64,000 nucleotides of DNA from Thereva unica (GCA_949987705.1 CATLJY010000924.1:1-64000); one strand, 5' to 3'. Shown: positions 11,672-22,912, counted from the stretch's first letter. Translations and numbers: made by a program. The notes: generated from the sequence alone by a model not told the origin.

Positions 11672-12465
11672 ATGCCTCGGAACCGGATGGACAGCACGAC
11701 GACGACCTTTGCTTTTCGAACAAGGACACGAATCGGATCATGGAATGTGAGAACACTGCTTGCTGATGGACGGCTGGATGAAGTCCTCAACGAGATGAAT
11801 CGATATAAAATCAAGATCATGGGACTTAGCGAGACCAGATGGCCCGATGCGGGGGAACATATCTGCCCAAATGGCGAGTCCTTTTTGTATTCTGGGAGAA
11901 ACGAAACTGAAAGCCGTAGGAGTGGCGTTGGCGTAATACTCACCAAAGAAGCCAGGTCCAGCCTCATTAGCTGGTCACCAGTTTCTGAGAGGATTATTAC
12001 CGTGCGCCTGCGTACCAGACTAAGAAGTACTACGGTAGTCCAATGCTATGCTCCAACTGAAGACGCAGAAGATGACATCAAGACGAGTTCTATATGCGAC
12101 TGAATGAGGTTTTTCGCTCTATTCCAAGGGGAGACATCATTGTATTAATGGGTGACTTAAACGCAGAGATCGGCAGTGACAACACCGGCCTTGAACAAAC
12201 AATTGGAAATCAAGGCCTAGGCCAAGTTACCAATAACAATGGTGAGCTTTTCGTTGACTTTTGTAGTTCCCACCAACTCATGGTAGGTGGAACTTACTTT
12301 TGTCACAAGAAGATACACAAAGAGACCTGGGTATCGCCCGATGGTAGAAATCAGATAGATCACGTGGCAGCCGCAGATGAAGATCTATTCTTGAGGATAT
12401 CAGGAGTTTCAGGGGAGCGGATACTGGAAGCGACCACCGTTGGTTGTAGCAACTATTCGCCTTAA
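11672..12465 (+). pseudogene. RTE-A apurinic-type endonuclease domain, frameshifted
   Basis: The first frame 11672-12103 reads GSWNVRTLLADGRLDEV and GLSETRWP, the Asn and Glu metal-site motifs of the exonuclease/endonuclease/phosphatase fold. A shift at about 12085-12100 moves the rest into the 12094-12465 frame with MGDLNAEIG and IDHV-like motifs. Another shift near 12430 puts the domain end (LVVATIRLKIA) in the 12440 frame. This domain would nick target DNA to prime reverse transcription. Similar sequences are annotated in databases as 'craniofacial development protein 2-like', a mislabel of RTE endonucleases. Confidence 0.85.
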
Positions 12466-14103
12466 AATCGCCGCAATCAGAAACGTTCAACATGATGCTA
12501 GAACCCGTAGACGGTTTAACGTAGACCTCCTGCGGGAGAGCGTTAAAAAGCGGGAATTTGCTGGAAACCTACAAGACTTATTAAACCAGCAAATCGTTTC
12601 TGACGACACAAATATTGAAGAATTGTGGAGTATGAGATGGAGGGCGCGATATTGACAGCTGCGGAAATGAGCATCGGTTATGTTCAAAGAAACCAGCAGC
12701 ACTGGATCTCGGACACAACCTGGCAAAAATTAGAACGCAATAACGTAAACTCTACAAACGACACGGAAAGACGTCACCAATTATAACGGGAATACTCCCA
12801 ATTACATCGGGAGGTTAATATAAGTGTCCGGCGTGATAAAAGGCAGCAGATAAATGAGCTCGCAGAAAAAGCGGAAAACGCGGCAAACACAGGCAACAGT
12901 AAGGTGCTGTACCAAATCACTAAACAGCTCTCGGGAAAGCACTCTACTAAAAAGCATTCCGTTAAGAGTGCGGATGGAAGGCTGCTGTGCAGCGACGAGG
13001 AGCAACTCCAAAGATGGAGAGATTACTTCTTCGCCGCCCTGAATGGTACACTTACACAGGAACCTCAGGAAAACAACAACAATGCAGAGCCAATAAGAGT
13101 CGCCACTCGGGCCCCATCCAAGACGGAAATAGTAACCGCAAATCATGCGATGGCCAGTGGTAAAGCAGCAGGAAAAGATGGCGTCCCGCCAGAATTGTTG
13201 AAAGCCGACTCAAGCCTCATAGCAGATGCGCTTCAGCCAATCCTAGAAATAGCATGGAACACCTGTACCTTTCCGGAGGATTGGACGGAAGGTATCATAG
13301 TCGAAATACCAAAAAAGGGGGACCTAACAATATGCGAAAACTGGAGAGGTATCTGTTTATTATCTACTGTGGGCAAAATTTTGTCAAATATATTATTATC
13401 TAGGATAAGTGAGGCAGTTGATCGAACGCTTAGGAGGTAACAGGCCGGATTCAGGAAGGGAAGCTCCTGTATTGATCATATTAACACCTTGAGAATAATA
13501 GTGGAGCATTCTACTGAATTCCGATCCCCCCTTTACCTTGCTTTTGTAGACTATGAGAAAGCGTTCGACTCGGTTAATAGGAGCTTCATTTGGCAGGCAC
13601 TACGGCGACGTGGACTGCCTGATAAAATAATAGAATTGATAAAAGCCCTATATAACAATTCCAAATGCAGAGTTCTCCATAATGGAAAATTATCCGAAAG
13701 CTTTGAGGTGAGCTCAGGAGTACGACAAGGATGCCTACTTTCGCCATTACTATTTCTTATAGTAATAAATGACATCCTTGTCGGCGCTCTAGATAATATA
13801 ACAGGCGGCATACAATGGGGTTTGGTAGACCGCCTTAAGGATCTCGACTACGCCGATGATATCTCTTTGCTGGCCCACAGACACCAGGACCTCAAAAACA
13901 TGTTAAACAATTTGGCAACAGAAAGTAGTCCAGCAGGCTTAAGGCTAAATCCGACTAAAACTAAAGAAATGCGGATAAATGAAAACATTATTGAACGGAC
14001 TGCTCTGAATAACCGTGACGTGGAACTGGTAAATAAATTCTGCTACCTCGGTAGCATTATTACCGAAAATGGTGGGGCAGAAGAAGACGTCCAGAATAAA
14101 TAA
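12466..14103 (+). pseudogene. RTE-A linker and reverse transcriptase, with stops
   Basis: The linker region (RWRDYF, about residue 35 of the 12904 frame) leads to RT motifs KAAGKDGVPPELL, VEIPKKGDL, NWRGICLLS, then a TAA at 13438-13440 just before QAGFRKGSS. The second part (13441-14103) contains FVDYEKAFDS, SGVRQGCLLSPLLF and the active-site DYADDI, with a conserved YLGS box near the end. A stop at 14101-14103 interrupts it. There are at least two frameshifts in the linker (about 12640 and 12790). The catalytic Asp residues are all still present, so decay is by scattered hits rather than loss of the core. Confidence 0.85.
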
Positions 14104-14610
14104 AGCACGAGGCGCATATGCATGCCTGTTCCGCATATGGAGATCAACGGAGATCTCAACTAACACCAAATTGCGGCTGTTCAACTCCAACGTTAAGGCA
14201 GTTCTTTTGTATGGTTGCGAAACATAGAAAGTCACCCAATCCATCACAGGGCGCCTACAAGTCTTCATCAACAGATGCCTTCGTCGTATCCTAAAAATCC
14301 GCTGGCAAGATAGAATTTCAAACGAAGAACTACGGCGCCGTGCCGGCCAAGAATGGATAGACGACCAAGTCAGGCGAAGGAAATGGTTGGCCACAACTTG
14401 CGACGCGAAAACGAAAATCTAGGCAAACAGGCCCTTGACTGGAATACGCAAGGTTCCCGTCGAGTAGGAAGACCTAGAACAACGTGGAGGAGAACCCTAC
14501 TAGAAGAAGCCGCAACAACTGGGAGATCTTGGTCGGAACTAAGAGCTGTCGCGCAAAACAGAGTCCGCTGGAGGGCAACTGTTTCCGCCCTATGTCCCAT
14601 GAGGGATTAA
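14104..14610 (+). pseudogene. RTE-A C-terminal region
   Basis: Continues the RT in shifted frames. RLFNSNVKAVLLYGCET ends at a TAG (14227-14229 region), followed by an ISNEELRRRAGQEWIDDQ stretch. The 14353-14610 frame then carries GSRRVGRPRTTWRR and the final WRATVSALCPM. This basic GRPRxxW segment is the usual C-terminus of RTE-like proteins and is shared with the minus-strand copy at 43569-43855. Confidence 0.8.
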
Positions 14611-14740
14611 AGGAGTTTAAAGAAGAAAGAAGAAAGAATCAGTTTTCTTCACATGGGAGGCAACATCGAACCGCCGGAACATCGCTGTATTCTCACCTAC
14701 CAGTTAAGGGCTAGCAACTCTTCGTTGCATCAACTGTGCT

Positions 14741-15178
14741 GTGGAGCCCAAGGCAGAGCTTCGGACTGGCCAGATTTCAAGGAGACGACCCGGCAAACGT
14801 ACCAAGGCAAACGATTTGAACTTATTTTCATGGAATGTAAGAACGCTATACCAACCCGGTAAGTTAAAAATTCTCCTAGACGAATTGACGAAATACAGAG
14901 TGGCGGCCATCCAGGAGGACAGGGAATATTTGAAAAAACAGCGCATAGCATATTTTACAGCTGCAAAGAAAGAGACCACATATTAGGTACAGCATTCATT
15001 GTACGAAAGTGAAGTCATAGATGAAAGTATGTGCAAGATTCGTTTAAGGGGCAAATTCTTCAATTATTCAATAACTACCGAAGAGAAAACGGAAGAAGAA
15101 AAGAAGATGTTTTATGACTTTTTAGAGAGAGTATATAGAAACTGTCCTCGTCATGACATGGCGGGCCGGGGTGATTAA
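14741..15178 (+). pseudogene. RTE-B endonuclease, N-terminal half
   Basis: Reads LFSWNVRTLYQPGKL and DELTKYRVAAIQE, then a shift near 14930 and GTAFIVRKSEV, RLRGKFFNYSI, TEEKTEEEKKMFYDFLERVY. This follows RTE endonucleases, including the Asn of SWNVRTL and the first metal-site Glu of AIQE. The GDFN block is absent, because the sequence stops at MAGRGD next to the CR1-like fragment. Confidence 0.75.
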
Positions 15179-15204
15179 AGTTTATAGCTGTGCTGCAAAG
15201 GCAA

Positions 15205-16205
15205 AAAAAGAACCATGGCAAATTAACGCGGAATTATTAAATTATTATTTCTGAGGAATTGCGAAAGGTTTGCGCCCCTGTAGGATATCGTGAAACAGTC
15301 GCAGAAGGCTATACTGACGACAGCAGCTTGTCACTAAAGTAACACAGTAACTAGTCACTAAAGTAGCTTGTAAATTCGCTCAAGGTAATTGAATTGAGGC
15401 TTTAAGAGAGAAGCCCAATATGGAGTTCGAGAAGGCCGAAATGTGGCCAAAACGGCCTACACAATCGTTAAACACTACATCAAGTTTATGGGCGCATAAA
15501 GAATAGAGAGTGGTTAGATGTAAAAGCCATGCATTAAAAGAAGTAAATTCATTCATACTCATTGGCACAGTCCTTTTCAACAAGCCACAATGATAACGAA
15601 GCTTAGACACGAGTCCGTAGGTTTTACTAGCAATGAAACTAATGCGATCGCAGCAGGCCACGCTGCTATTCAGTACCACCGCAAGACTTCTTGCTTTATT
15701 AACGCAAACAAGAAGAACCGACTTTAACACGATAGCAGAAATGTCAGGACGAACAATAGCAGAGTGAGGAATATTAAAATACACTAGGATTTTTAAGGGT
15801 TTAGCTCCAGCAAATTTAATGTCGACCAGCAGGGTACATGACGAAAGTCAACAGCAACCTTTTTCTTACACATACATATGTATTTCATCTCTTCACGCAG
15901 GAAAGTAAAGTTGCACATCGTCTGCATACATATGAATCCTGGAATATCGTTATTAAAAATACTGAATAACAGTGGCCTAAGAATAGAGCCTTGGGGGACT
16001 CCAGCATGGAGTAGGGCACTTGAGAAACTTTAGCCACCTAGTTTAACCTTTTGAGAGCGTCTAGATAAATTGTAAAAGCTTAAAAGCAGAAAGCGCAAAA
16101 TATGCCTGTGGGGCCAGTTTTCGCAGAAGCAGGTCATTGAACGGTGTGATATTTACAAAAGCCAGATTGCCATATTTATATTTATAACTTTGAGACGCTT
16201 GAGAC
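15205..16205 (-). mobile_element. Truncated CR1/L2-like fragment
   Basis: The minus strand matches the 3' half of the CR1/L2-like RT at 40120-41811. Frame 15784-15380 has RPDISAI, CVNKARSL, ISFIASKTYGL and RLRYHCGLLKR, all with close counterparts there. The 3' end lies near 15205 at a GAATTATTAAATTATTATTT motif that also occurs at 40270 in the other copy. Both ends are broken and several frames are used. It lies inside RTE-B. Confidence 0.75.
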
Positions 16206-16334
16206 CAGGCGAAATGAAATGTAATTGGAGGTGCAAGTTTTCGTCAGACAAGGTGGCGTGATATTCATTTTTGCAAATTCCATTTTCGGAAAGAAAAGAT
16301 TTGCAGTTGAAAATTTAACCAAATTCCACGACAT

Positions 16335-16705
16335 TTTGTCATCACAAATTACAAAACTTGCGTCTTCTATTCAATGTTAAGGCAATTCTTTTTAATGTTT
16401 GCGAAACATGGAAAATCGCCCAATTCATCACAAGGGAAATTCAAATTTTCATTGAAAATCGGCGGACAATATAGAATTATAAATGAAGAACTATTGCGAC
16501 GTGCCGGCCAAGAAAGAATAGATGAAGAAATCATGCAAAGCGAATGGAATTGGAATGGCCACACCTTGCGAAGTGGAATCAGCAAGGTACCGTCGAGTTG
16601 GAAGACCTAGAACAACGTGTAGGAGAGCCCTACCAAAAGAGGCCACAACAAGGAAGATAACTATTTCCGCATGCGGGATTAAAGGAGCAGAAGAAAAAGA
16701 TACTG
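16335..16705 (+). mobile_element. RTE-A 3' fragment, decayed
   Basis: The plus strand follows the last 370 bases of RTE-A: CGTTAAGGC-type start, then GTGCCGGCCAAGAA (about 16501), a GGAAGACCTAGAACAACGTG block (about 16598) and the GCGGGATTAAAGGAG 3' end. Several indels break every frame. 5' truncation is typical of this class. Confidence 0.75.
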
Positions 16706-17039
16706 CACTCATAATACACTAGCTCCATGTTGACCGAAGAAGTGTGCTTGCTGGTAAATATGCCTGTTTACTGTGCTACCTTCATGGCACTCAATTGTTG
16801 TCTTTATTTTAAACTGTTACAGAGAAAAGCAATTGCTTGAATTTTTATCCATCAACACGGTCACTCTGTGCACCCCGGGAGCTGGCTGTGAAATCTATGG
16901 CAGGCTGTGAAATTTAATCACTGTTTATAGCTGACTCCCTTTTTCTTTTTCACATGTTGGAAACTTGTAGTACAAAAAATTTTGTTAAATCTTGTCGAAT
17001 CTTGCGAGTCGCACATTTTCCTGCGAACGGGTGTTTGGC

Positions 17040-18025
17040 CACTCCTGTTGTTAACGCACGCCACCAATCTAATGTGCTTGATTTCAGAACATACCGCGGC
17101 ACAAATATAGATTTTGCCCACTTCCAAAGAGGAACGAAAATTAAGGCCAGGATATCGATAATAAAAACATGAAGAGGAAACAGACAGAAAATACAACTTG
17201 GGAGGTTTGAAGGACGAGCAAACTAGGGCTGAATATGAGAACCTACTCAACGTAAGAATAAATGAAACCAGTCACATGAAGACTTACGATCAATGGAACG
17301 ATATCAAAAGAACAGTTATAGGAACAGCTGAAGATGTTCTGATCTTCGTGCAACAAGGACGAAAGGTAAAGTGGTTTGATAAAGAATGCGCCCAGGCGGT
17401 AATGGAGAAAAACCGAGCATATCAAGTCATGCTTAATAGACACAGAACAAGAGACTCTGAAGAGGAGTATAAGAAGAGAGCCGAGCTGGGAAGATAATGC
17501 GCAAAGCGAAAAAAGGAAAAGAGAAAATGAAATAAATAGAAGAATCAGCAAGCTTAAATGAGGCGAGAAACTTCTACACAAAGATAAATCAACAACGGAA
17601 ATAATTTAAGCCTAGAGTGACAATGAGCAAGAATAAAAGTGAGGAGATATTAAGTAATAATGACTAAGTATTGGCTAGATGGGCAGAGCATTTCGAGGAA
17701 CTACTAATGAACCCAGAGCAGGGCTATAATGGTATCCGAAATGTACAGCGGACGATGAGGATGACAGCACAACAGCGCCTACCATAGGAGAAGTACGTCA
17801 AGCATTGCGAGCATTAAAAAATAATATGGCATCAGAGTCTGATAGCGTACCTATAGAGCTCATTGAGCAAGCCGGAAAGGAAACTATCCAAAAACTGCAT
17901 GAAGTAACAGTGGAAATCTGGACACGGAAAGAAATGCTTGATTAATGGAACGAGGCCATAGTGTGTCCCTTACACAAAACAGGAGACCCTCTATCTTGCA
18001 GTAACTTTAGAGGAATAACGCTATT
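17040..18025 (+). pseudogene. RTE-B endonuclease C-half, linker and RT fingers
   Basis: ARHQSNVLDFRTYRGTNIDF followed by IKARISI corresponds to the RTE endonuclease end, although the normal SDHxL is altered to FAHFQ here. The linker frame 17198-17497 gives GLKDEQTRAEYENLL and KVKWFDKECAQAV. Farther on come EVRQALRALKNN, SVPIELIEQAGKE, EAIVCPLHKTGD and NFRGITLL, the RT finger motifs, with stops at several points. The MITE at 18026 interrupts right after ITLL. Confidence 0.75.
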
Positions 18026-18466
18026 AGCTGCGTTCCTTTTCTGCTAATTTTTACAATTTTTTACAAGTGCGTACAAGCAACTACACTTGCTCTTATAAAC
18101 GAGTGGATATCACTTGCAATAACGCAATTGAAATCCGCTAGAGGAAAGCTCTTATTTGGAGTCTATTGTGAATTATTTTGCATTTACTGAAAATCCCATA
18201 GATGGCTTTTGATTGTTTTGAGCTTTTTTCATATAAAAACATCTATAAACAAAATTTTATTTGTATAATTATCTAAAACTATTCTTTCGTTTCATTTTGA
18301 AAATTAATCACATAAATTTCTATTTTGTTGTAAATTCTTTTAACTTTTTGTTTATATACAAATAAAATAACATCAAAAATGTTAAGATAGGTTTTACTCA
18401 AATCAGCAAATTTTGCGTTCCTTTTCTGCTCTGCTCACAAGTACTAAAAAGTAGAAAAGGAACACA
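18026..18466. mobile_element. MITE with 6-bp flanking repeat
   Basis: A 441-bp AT-rich insert whose ends read AGCTGCGTTCCTTTTCTGCT and, on the opposite strand, TGTGTTCCTTTTCTACT. The sequence GCTATT directly flanks it at 18020-18025 and 18467-18472. Removing the insert joins the RT motif ITLL to NTTCKV in the host RTE-B. A second copy of GCGTTCCTTTTCTGCT lies inside at about 18415. There is no coding capacity; the superfamily is unresolved. Confidence 0.75.
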
Positions 18467-18472
18467 GCTATT

Positions 18473-18770
18473 GAATACAACATGCAAAGTTTTTTCACGT
18501 GTACTTTATAACAGACTACAACCATACGTGGAAAGAATATTAGGAGAGCATCAATGCGGCTCTCGTCCTGGAACATCCACAACAGACCAGCTCTTTGTAC
18601 TCAAAATGCCCTAGGAAAGGCTGTTGAATTTAACATAAACATCCACGTGTTATTCATCGACTACAAATATGCTTATGATAGTGTGAACCGTAATAAGTTA
18701 TTTGATGCTATGGAGCAGCTCGGAATACCGAAACACCTTGTAGAACTAACATTTTATATGTCATATAGGT
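18473..18770 (+). pseudogene. RTE-B RT palm fragment
   Basis: After the MITE the RT resumes with NTTCKVFSRVLYNRLQPYV and STTDQLFVL. A shift near 18600 follows, then FIDYKYAYDS with the first catalytic Asp and LFDAMEQLGIPKHLVELT. The sequence ends there, before the YADD box, where the adjoining Gypsy-like element begins. Confidence 0.75.
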
Positions 18771-18794
18771 GGGACCTCCTATTGAATCATATAT

Positions 18795-18945
18795 GTATGA
18801 GGGGTTTTTGAAATTTGAAAATTTTATAGGGTAAAACATTTGGTTTTATAAGGCTAGTATCTGATCCTGTGTCCAATAAACAATTTATTGATATGTTATC
18901 GAATGTTAATTTTATAATTGGTGTATTATTTCCCGAGGCTCTTCT
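18795..18945 (-). pseudogene. Retropepsin (protease) start, truncated
   Basis: The minus-strand frame contains LLDTGSDTSLIKPN, the aspartic protease active site D-T-G with the usual hydrophobic approach. It lies in the -1 frame relative to the end of gag, where the gag frame closes at a TAA close to 18925. This gag-pol arrangement is common in Gypsy-like elements and suggests expression by -1 frameshifting. The protein breaks off about 20 residues after the active site. Confidence 0.7.
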
Positions 18946-19962
18946 GTAAAATTTACTTCAGAGTTCATATTGGTTTTTGCATTAATATTATCTACTTCCA
19001 TGGGTCCTGCTCTGTCATTTCGGTACAGTCCTGATCTATTCTGTTTTCTAAATTGTCCTGAGTTTCTATAATTGTTATTGTTTTGGGTGAAGTTAGGTCT
19101 TGGGAAATTTTGAAAATTAGATGGATTGTACGGACTTTGAACGTTATTAAAAAATTTGTTTCGATTTTGACCGTTTATTTTTACTTCATCACTCTTATTA
19201 TGTGGTAACTTTCTATCGAATTTGTCGGTTATGAATTTTAAATTCTTTTTTTATCACTTCATCACTTAAATAAACTTCTGATTGACAAAAAGAATTATCT
19301 AGTTCAAATAAAGATTTTGTTTGATGTATTTGGATTTGTAGCATTGGCACTAATTTTGATTTTAATATCTGTACTAATTCCCTATCAATTGATTCATAAG
19401 TAAAACTATTCATACTATAAAAATCGCAAATTTCACTCGTTTCAGCCTTAATACTATTTAATTTATTAAATAAATCTTTTAAATTGTGTACCTTGATTGC
19501 CTTGGCATGAAAAAGTAATTGATGAATTGTCTGCTTCGGTTGAAATCTCAGCGTTAATGTTTTCACCACAGTGCATCATTTCCTCTGATCTTCTGGAATT
19601 TCCAAAATGGTGTTCCTTGCTTTTCCAATAATTTTAGTGTTGATAACTTTCCTAAGGCAGTATTGTTTTAGTTGTAAATTCTGTCCTCCACAAAGTGCTT
19701 CAACAGCCTCCACAGTTTTAAGGAATGACCTCAACTTGTACGAATCTTCTCCAGAAAACGGTGGGATTTCGTTAAAATTCCTGATGATTTGATCTGCTGT
19801 TAGTTTGAATTTCGTAGTATTGATTTGATTGAGTTTGGCATCTTGGTCTATCAACTTTTGTGTGAGTAAAGCCACTTGAGCTGTAAGCTCTTCTATCGTC
19901 GCCATTTCTAAGTTTCGATTTCGATCGAAAGCTTGGTTGCGTTTTTCACTTATTTTGATCAC
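18946..19962 (-). pseudogene. Gypsy/errantivirus-like Gag
   Basis: The frame starts near 19962-19905 (a Met before ATIEELTAQVALLTQKL, a short coiled coil). It carries PPFSGEDSYKLRSFLKTVEA, the gag N-terminal capsid segment, then a TGA at 19573-19575 and, in the same frame, TLRFQPKQTIHQLLF and SFTYESIDRELVQIL. A shift in an A-run near 19245 moves the rest into another frame rich in Asn, Arg and Phe (19200-18950). No CCHC zinc knuckle is visible, which fits insect errantivirus gags that use a basic tail instead. Gag would package element RNA into particles; two breaks make this copy defective. Confidence 0.75.
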
Positions 19963-20060
19963 TGTGTCTTCGCAAAATTAATACTAAATCTTACTATGTT
20001 TCACTGACCACTTTTACTTGGTTCTTTTCACTGGATATTCTTCTTAAGAAAAACAAATCC

Positions 20061-20075
20061 GGTCCGACTGCGCCA
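20061..20075 (-). promoter_or_regulatory. Primer binding site, Ser-tRNA type
   Basis: TGGCGCAGTCGG on the minus strand directly follows the LTR end and precedes gag. From memory this matches the Ser-tRNA primer site used by 17.6- and 297-like insect elements; it should be checked against host tRNAs. Confidence 0.7.
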
Positions 20076-20480
20076 GTTATTTTCTTTAATTATTCTTTTC
20101 CTAATTTTATTTGAATAAAAAATAACAAAGCTAATAGTTACAACACTGAACTTTATTTTAATTAATAAAAATCACTAAGCTACTTTTATAACTTGTAAAG
20201 TTAAAATTAATAAAATAGGAGGATTCTTCAGAATCCAACCGACGGGTTTTAAGAATAATCGAAAACTAAAGTTTTAAAAAACTAAAAATTCTCTTTAGGT
20301 TAAAGGGAAAAGTCGTCGTTCTCATGAAAAGTGCATAGTAATCAGAAAAGTATAATTCTGTGCGAATCAGGTATCGTTTGGTTAGATGCTGATTCGGTGG
20401 GAACGTTTACTGTTGTCGTTTCTCTTAGCGACTTATTTCTGTCTTTTACTAGAATTAAGAATTTTAGTAGTCATGTTGGA
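20076..20480 (-). repeat. Probable 5' LTR of the Gypsy-like element
   Basis: It ends at the primer site. On the minus strand it has a TATAAAA at 20184-20190 and AATAAA signals at 20152-20157 and 20107-20112, the order expected of U3-R-U5. The outer boundary is uncertain because no second LTR exists for comparison; about 20480 is a guess. Confidence 0.45.
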
Positions 20481-21837
20481 AAGTGGTAACATGACTCACA
20501 TGTGCAACACTCGGCTTAGCCGGACTGCATTCTTTGAGCTTAGTTGGATTTTTCCAAACTTTACTCAACTCCCGTTTCCCTGGGCACCTACTCTGAAAAA
20601 ACCAAGGGTAAACTTTGCATGGAAACATGGCGTTGTGTTGTAATGTGGGAAATGAAATTGTAGAGAAAAAACGTTATGATCAATTCTGTAATAAAATGTG
20701 TAATTAAAAAGATATTGGCAAAAATCTACTTGTAAATTTATGTTTTTCGACACTCGTGTAATATTAGCCCTTCGTAAAAAATAATAATAACAAAACTTAT
20801 AGATAATTATGTGTTCTTCTATGTATAGTTTCTGAGATATAGAATTAAACTCGTTTCCCTTCACTGTAAGTTAAGCATAAAGGCGCCATTTATTTTTGCA
20901 CGCTTCACTGTTGGATGTTTTGTGCTCTTATATGCTGTTTAATATTTTACGTCAGCTTGTCTTAACTGACCCACTAAGCAGTGGTAAATGTTTCTCAGAC
21001 CAGCTAAGAAATGCATCTTCCGTCCTAAAAGGATAACTCTATTATTTTTATAAACATCACGAATTCTTCAAACCATGGATCAGCACTTCTTTGACAGGGA
21101 ATTGTTTTCTAGGTTCTTCAGTTTGAAGAAATTGCGGTTCACCCCGGACTTAGCATGGTTAGCATACTGACCCAAAAGGTTTCACAGCAGTAGACGCCGA
21201 ACTAGCTTGAGATATCTCACGAAAAGGTGTTTCATGAGCCATTCGGTTGCTCTTACTTGCCTGAAGTTGCTCTGATTTGTGTTTCATCAGCTTGCTCTAA
21301 ATTGAGCTAGAGCACGGGTTTCTGCTCTACCTTTTTTGGTAGAACAACTTCAAGCAAGCAATCCGACATCCGTTAATTGCAGACCATTAAAATTAAATTC
21401 CAATACAGTATAGTGAAGTACAGTTTTTCAAAAGTTACATGCCAGACTTCAATAAGAGAAGAGAAATAAAAAGTGCTTAGACTAAAGGTGTTGATTAAAG
21501 ATTAAAAAGAAAGACTTTTAACGTGTTAGCGTTTTTATTAAGTGTTATTTATTTTTGAGTTGTATTCTAATTTTATTTTGACTGTTTGTTATATGTATTT
21601 ATTTTTTTTGTGAACAATGGAAGGCATCCAACCAGGGTGAAGCAAAAAGAAAAAATGATATTTTTGCGGAATTCTTACAATATTATAAAAAAAATAATGA
21701 CTGATTCATTTTATATATTTGATAAGATTATTAAATTTTTCAACGTTACTATTTTAATTATTATTTCTATTAGCACTTAAATCCTCACACAATCTACTGC
21801 GCAAAGCTCCATCGCGTACTATTCCAATTTGATTGTT
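20481..21837. other. Spacer plus left flank of the Harbinger unit
   Basis: No gene seen. At 21221-21340 lies a GCTCT-rich block (GAAAAGGTGTTTCATGAG to CTGCTCTACCTTTTTT) that recurs in the same orientation at 23006-23112, on the other side of the Harbinger transposase. Confidence 0.4.
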
Positions 21838-22912
21838 CTAGTCATCGGCGATATTTGACTCAGGCTCGCTCTCATTTATTTCGAAATTATCGTCACACAG
21901 GTTATGTAGGACGACGCACGCTCCTACAAAATGACAAAACTTTTCAATTCCTTTCAATTTACAATAATATAATTGTCTAAATCTTTGCTTAAGCAGCCTA
22001 AATGAATGCTCTATCGTCACACTACCTGAGAGTCAACAAGTGTCCGTTATCCTTATATGGTGTAATGACATAGTTTGAGCAGGCATAGGCGGAGTCTCCC
22101 AAAATATAATATTGTCCACAGAATTCCGGAAGATTGAGATAAATGTTTGAGTTTTCAAATACTCGGTTATCGTGTGGTGAGCCTGGAAACCCAACAAACA
22201 TATCGATAATTTTCTTTTTTTCGTTACATATTGCTTGCAATTGAATGGTGACAATATTTTTTCTATCCAAGAAATAGTCCGATAAGCCTTTTGGAAGGTC
22301 CAGTTTTAGATGTGCGCCATCTATTGCACCTGTTTAAAGAGAAAATGTAATATACAGAATTTGTAGGACAATAATACCTTTCACCTTACAATGACTCCAT
22401 TTAAATCCAGTTTAAGTTTTTACAAATTCTGAAGCTATTCGATTTTTCTCTTCTGTTGGCTATTGAATGTAAAGATTTGACAAACTGCTTATAAAATAGG
22501 TAACTCTTCCAATAATTCGACTTACGGTTCCTATAGATACTTTAAACCGGACAGCGATATCCCTAATGGAACAGGCTTCGTGCCCCGCAAACCAAAGATA
22601 TAATGCTACATGCAATTTAGCATTAAAGACTTTGGTGTTATCAAGTTTTTTTATTTCCTCTGAACTATCAAATGTGTTGCAAAGCAATTCAAAAACATTT
22701 CTATTCACACGAAAATGCATCACAAATTCTTCATCCGTATATTTAGGAATTACTTCTTCCTCTTTTATTTCTTATCACGGATAAAATAACAACATTATCA
22801 TTATCACTACCGCTGCTTTCACTGCTGTCAACCTCTGATGGGGAAACGAAATATCTGAATCAGAGGAATCATCTAGCGCTTCCATCAATAGACTAAATAA
22901 ATATTTTTCCAT
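21838..22912 (-). pseudogene. PIF/Harbinger-type DDE transposase (HARBI1-like)
   Basis: Likely start ATG 22912-22910 (MEKYLFSLLMEALDD), followed by a degraded acidic stretch. EEFVMHFRVNRNVFELL and a helix-turn-helix (IRDIAVRFKVSIGTVSRII) lead to a stop near 22458. Then SHCKVK and, after a candidate 48-bp intron (22330-22377), GAIDGAHLKL with the first catalytic Asp. The second Asp is in LGDSAYACSN and the catalytic Glu in TIEHSFRLLKQRFR. A deletion with frameshift at about 22021 lies between the second and third catalytic sites. The enzyme would cut and paste its own element with a partner Myb-like protein; no partner gene is seen. Pseudogene, but all three acidic residues persist. Confidence 0.85.

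Larger units (their letters stand above)
11390..14640 (+). mobile_element. RTE-like non-LTR retrotransposon, near full length (RTE-A)
   Basis: A GC-richer block of about 3.25 kb with the gene order expected of RTE: 5' UTR (11390-11670), endonuclease, linker, RT and C-terminal segment, then a short A/G-rich 3' end. Two further partial copies of the same family lie at 16335-16705 and 43569-44569. Confidence 0.85.
14690..18770 (+). mobile_element. Second RTE-like element (RTE-B), split by later insertions
   Basis: Pieces in order on the plus strand: endonuclease N-half (14741-15175), endonuclease C-half (17040-17190), linker (17190-17740), fingers of RT (17780-18020), RT palm start (18473-18760). 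The gaps are filled by other repeats: a CR1/L2-like fragment and an RTE-A fragment between 15205 and 16705, and a MITE at 18026-18466. The 3' part is missing and a Gypsy-like element starts at about 18785. Confidence 0.75.
18785..20075 (-). mobile_element. Gypsy/errantivirus-like LTR element, 5' part only
   Basis: Read on the minus strand: probable 5' LTR (20076 to about 20480), primer binding site (20061-20075), gag (19962-18900) and the start of protease (about 18940-18795). It stops abruptly in protease against RTE-B sequence. No RT, integrase, env or 3' LTR is present in the window, so it is a truncated, non-functional copy. Confidence 0.8.
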
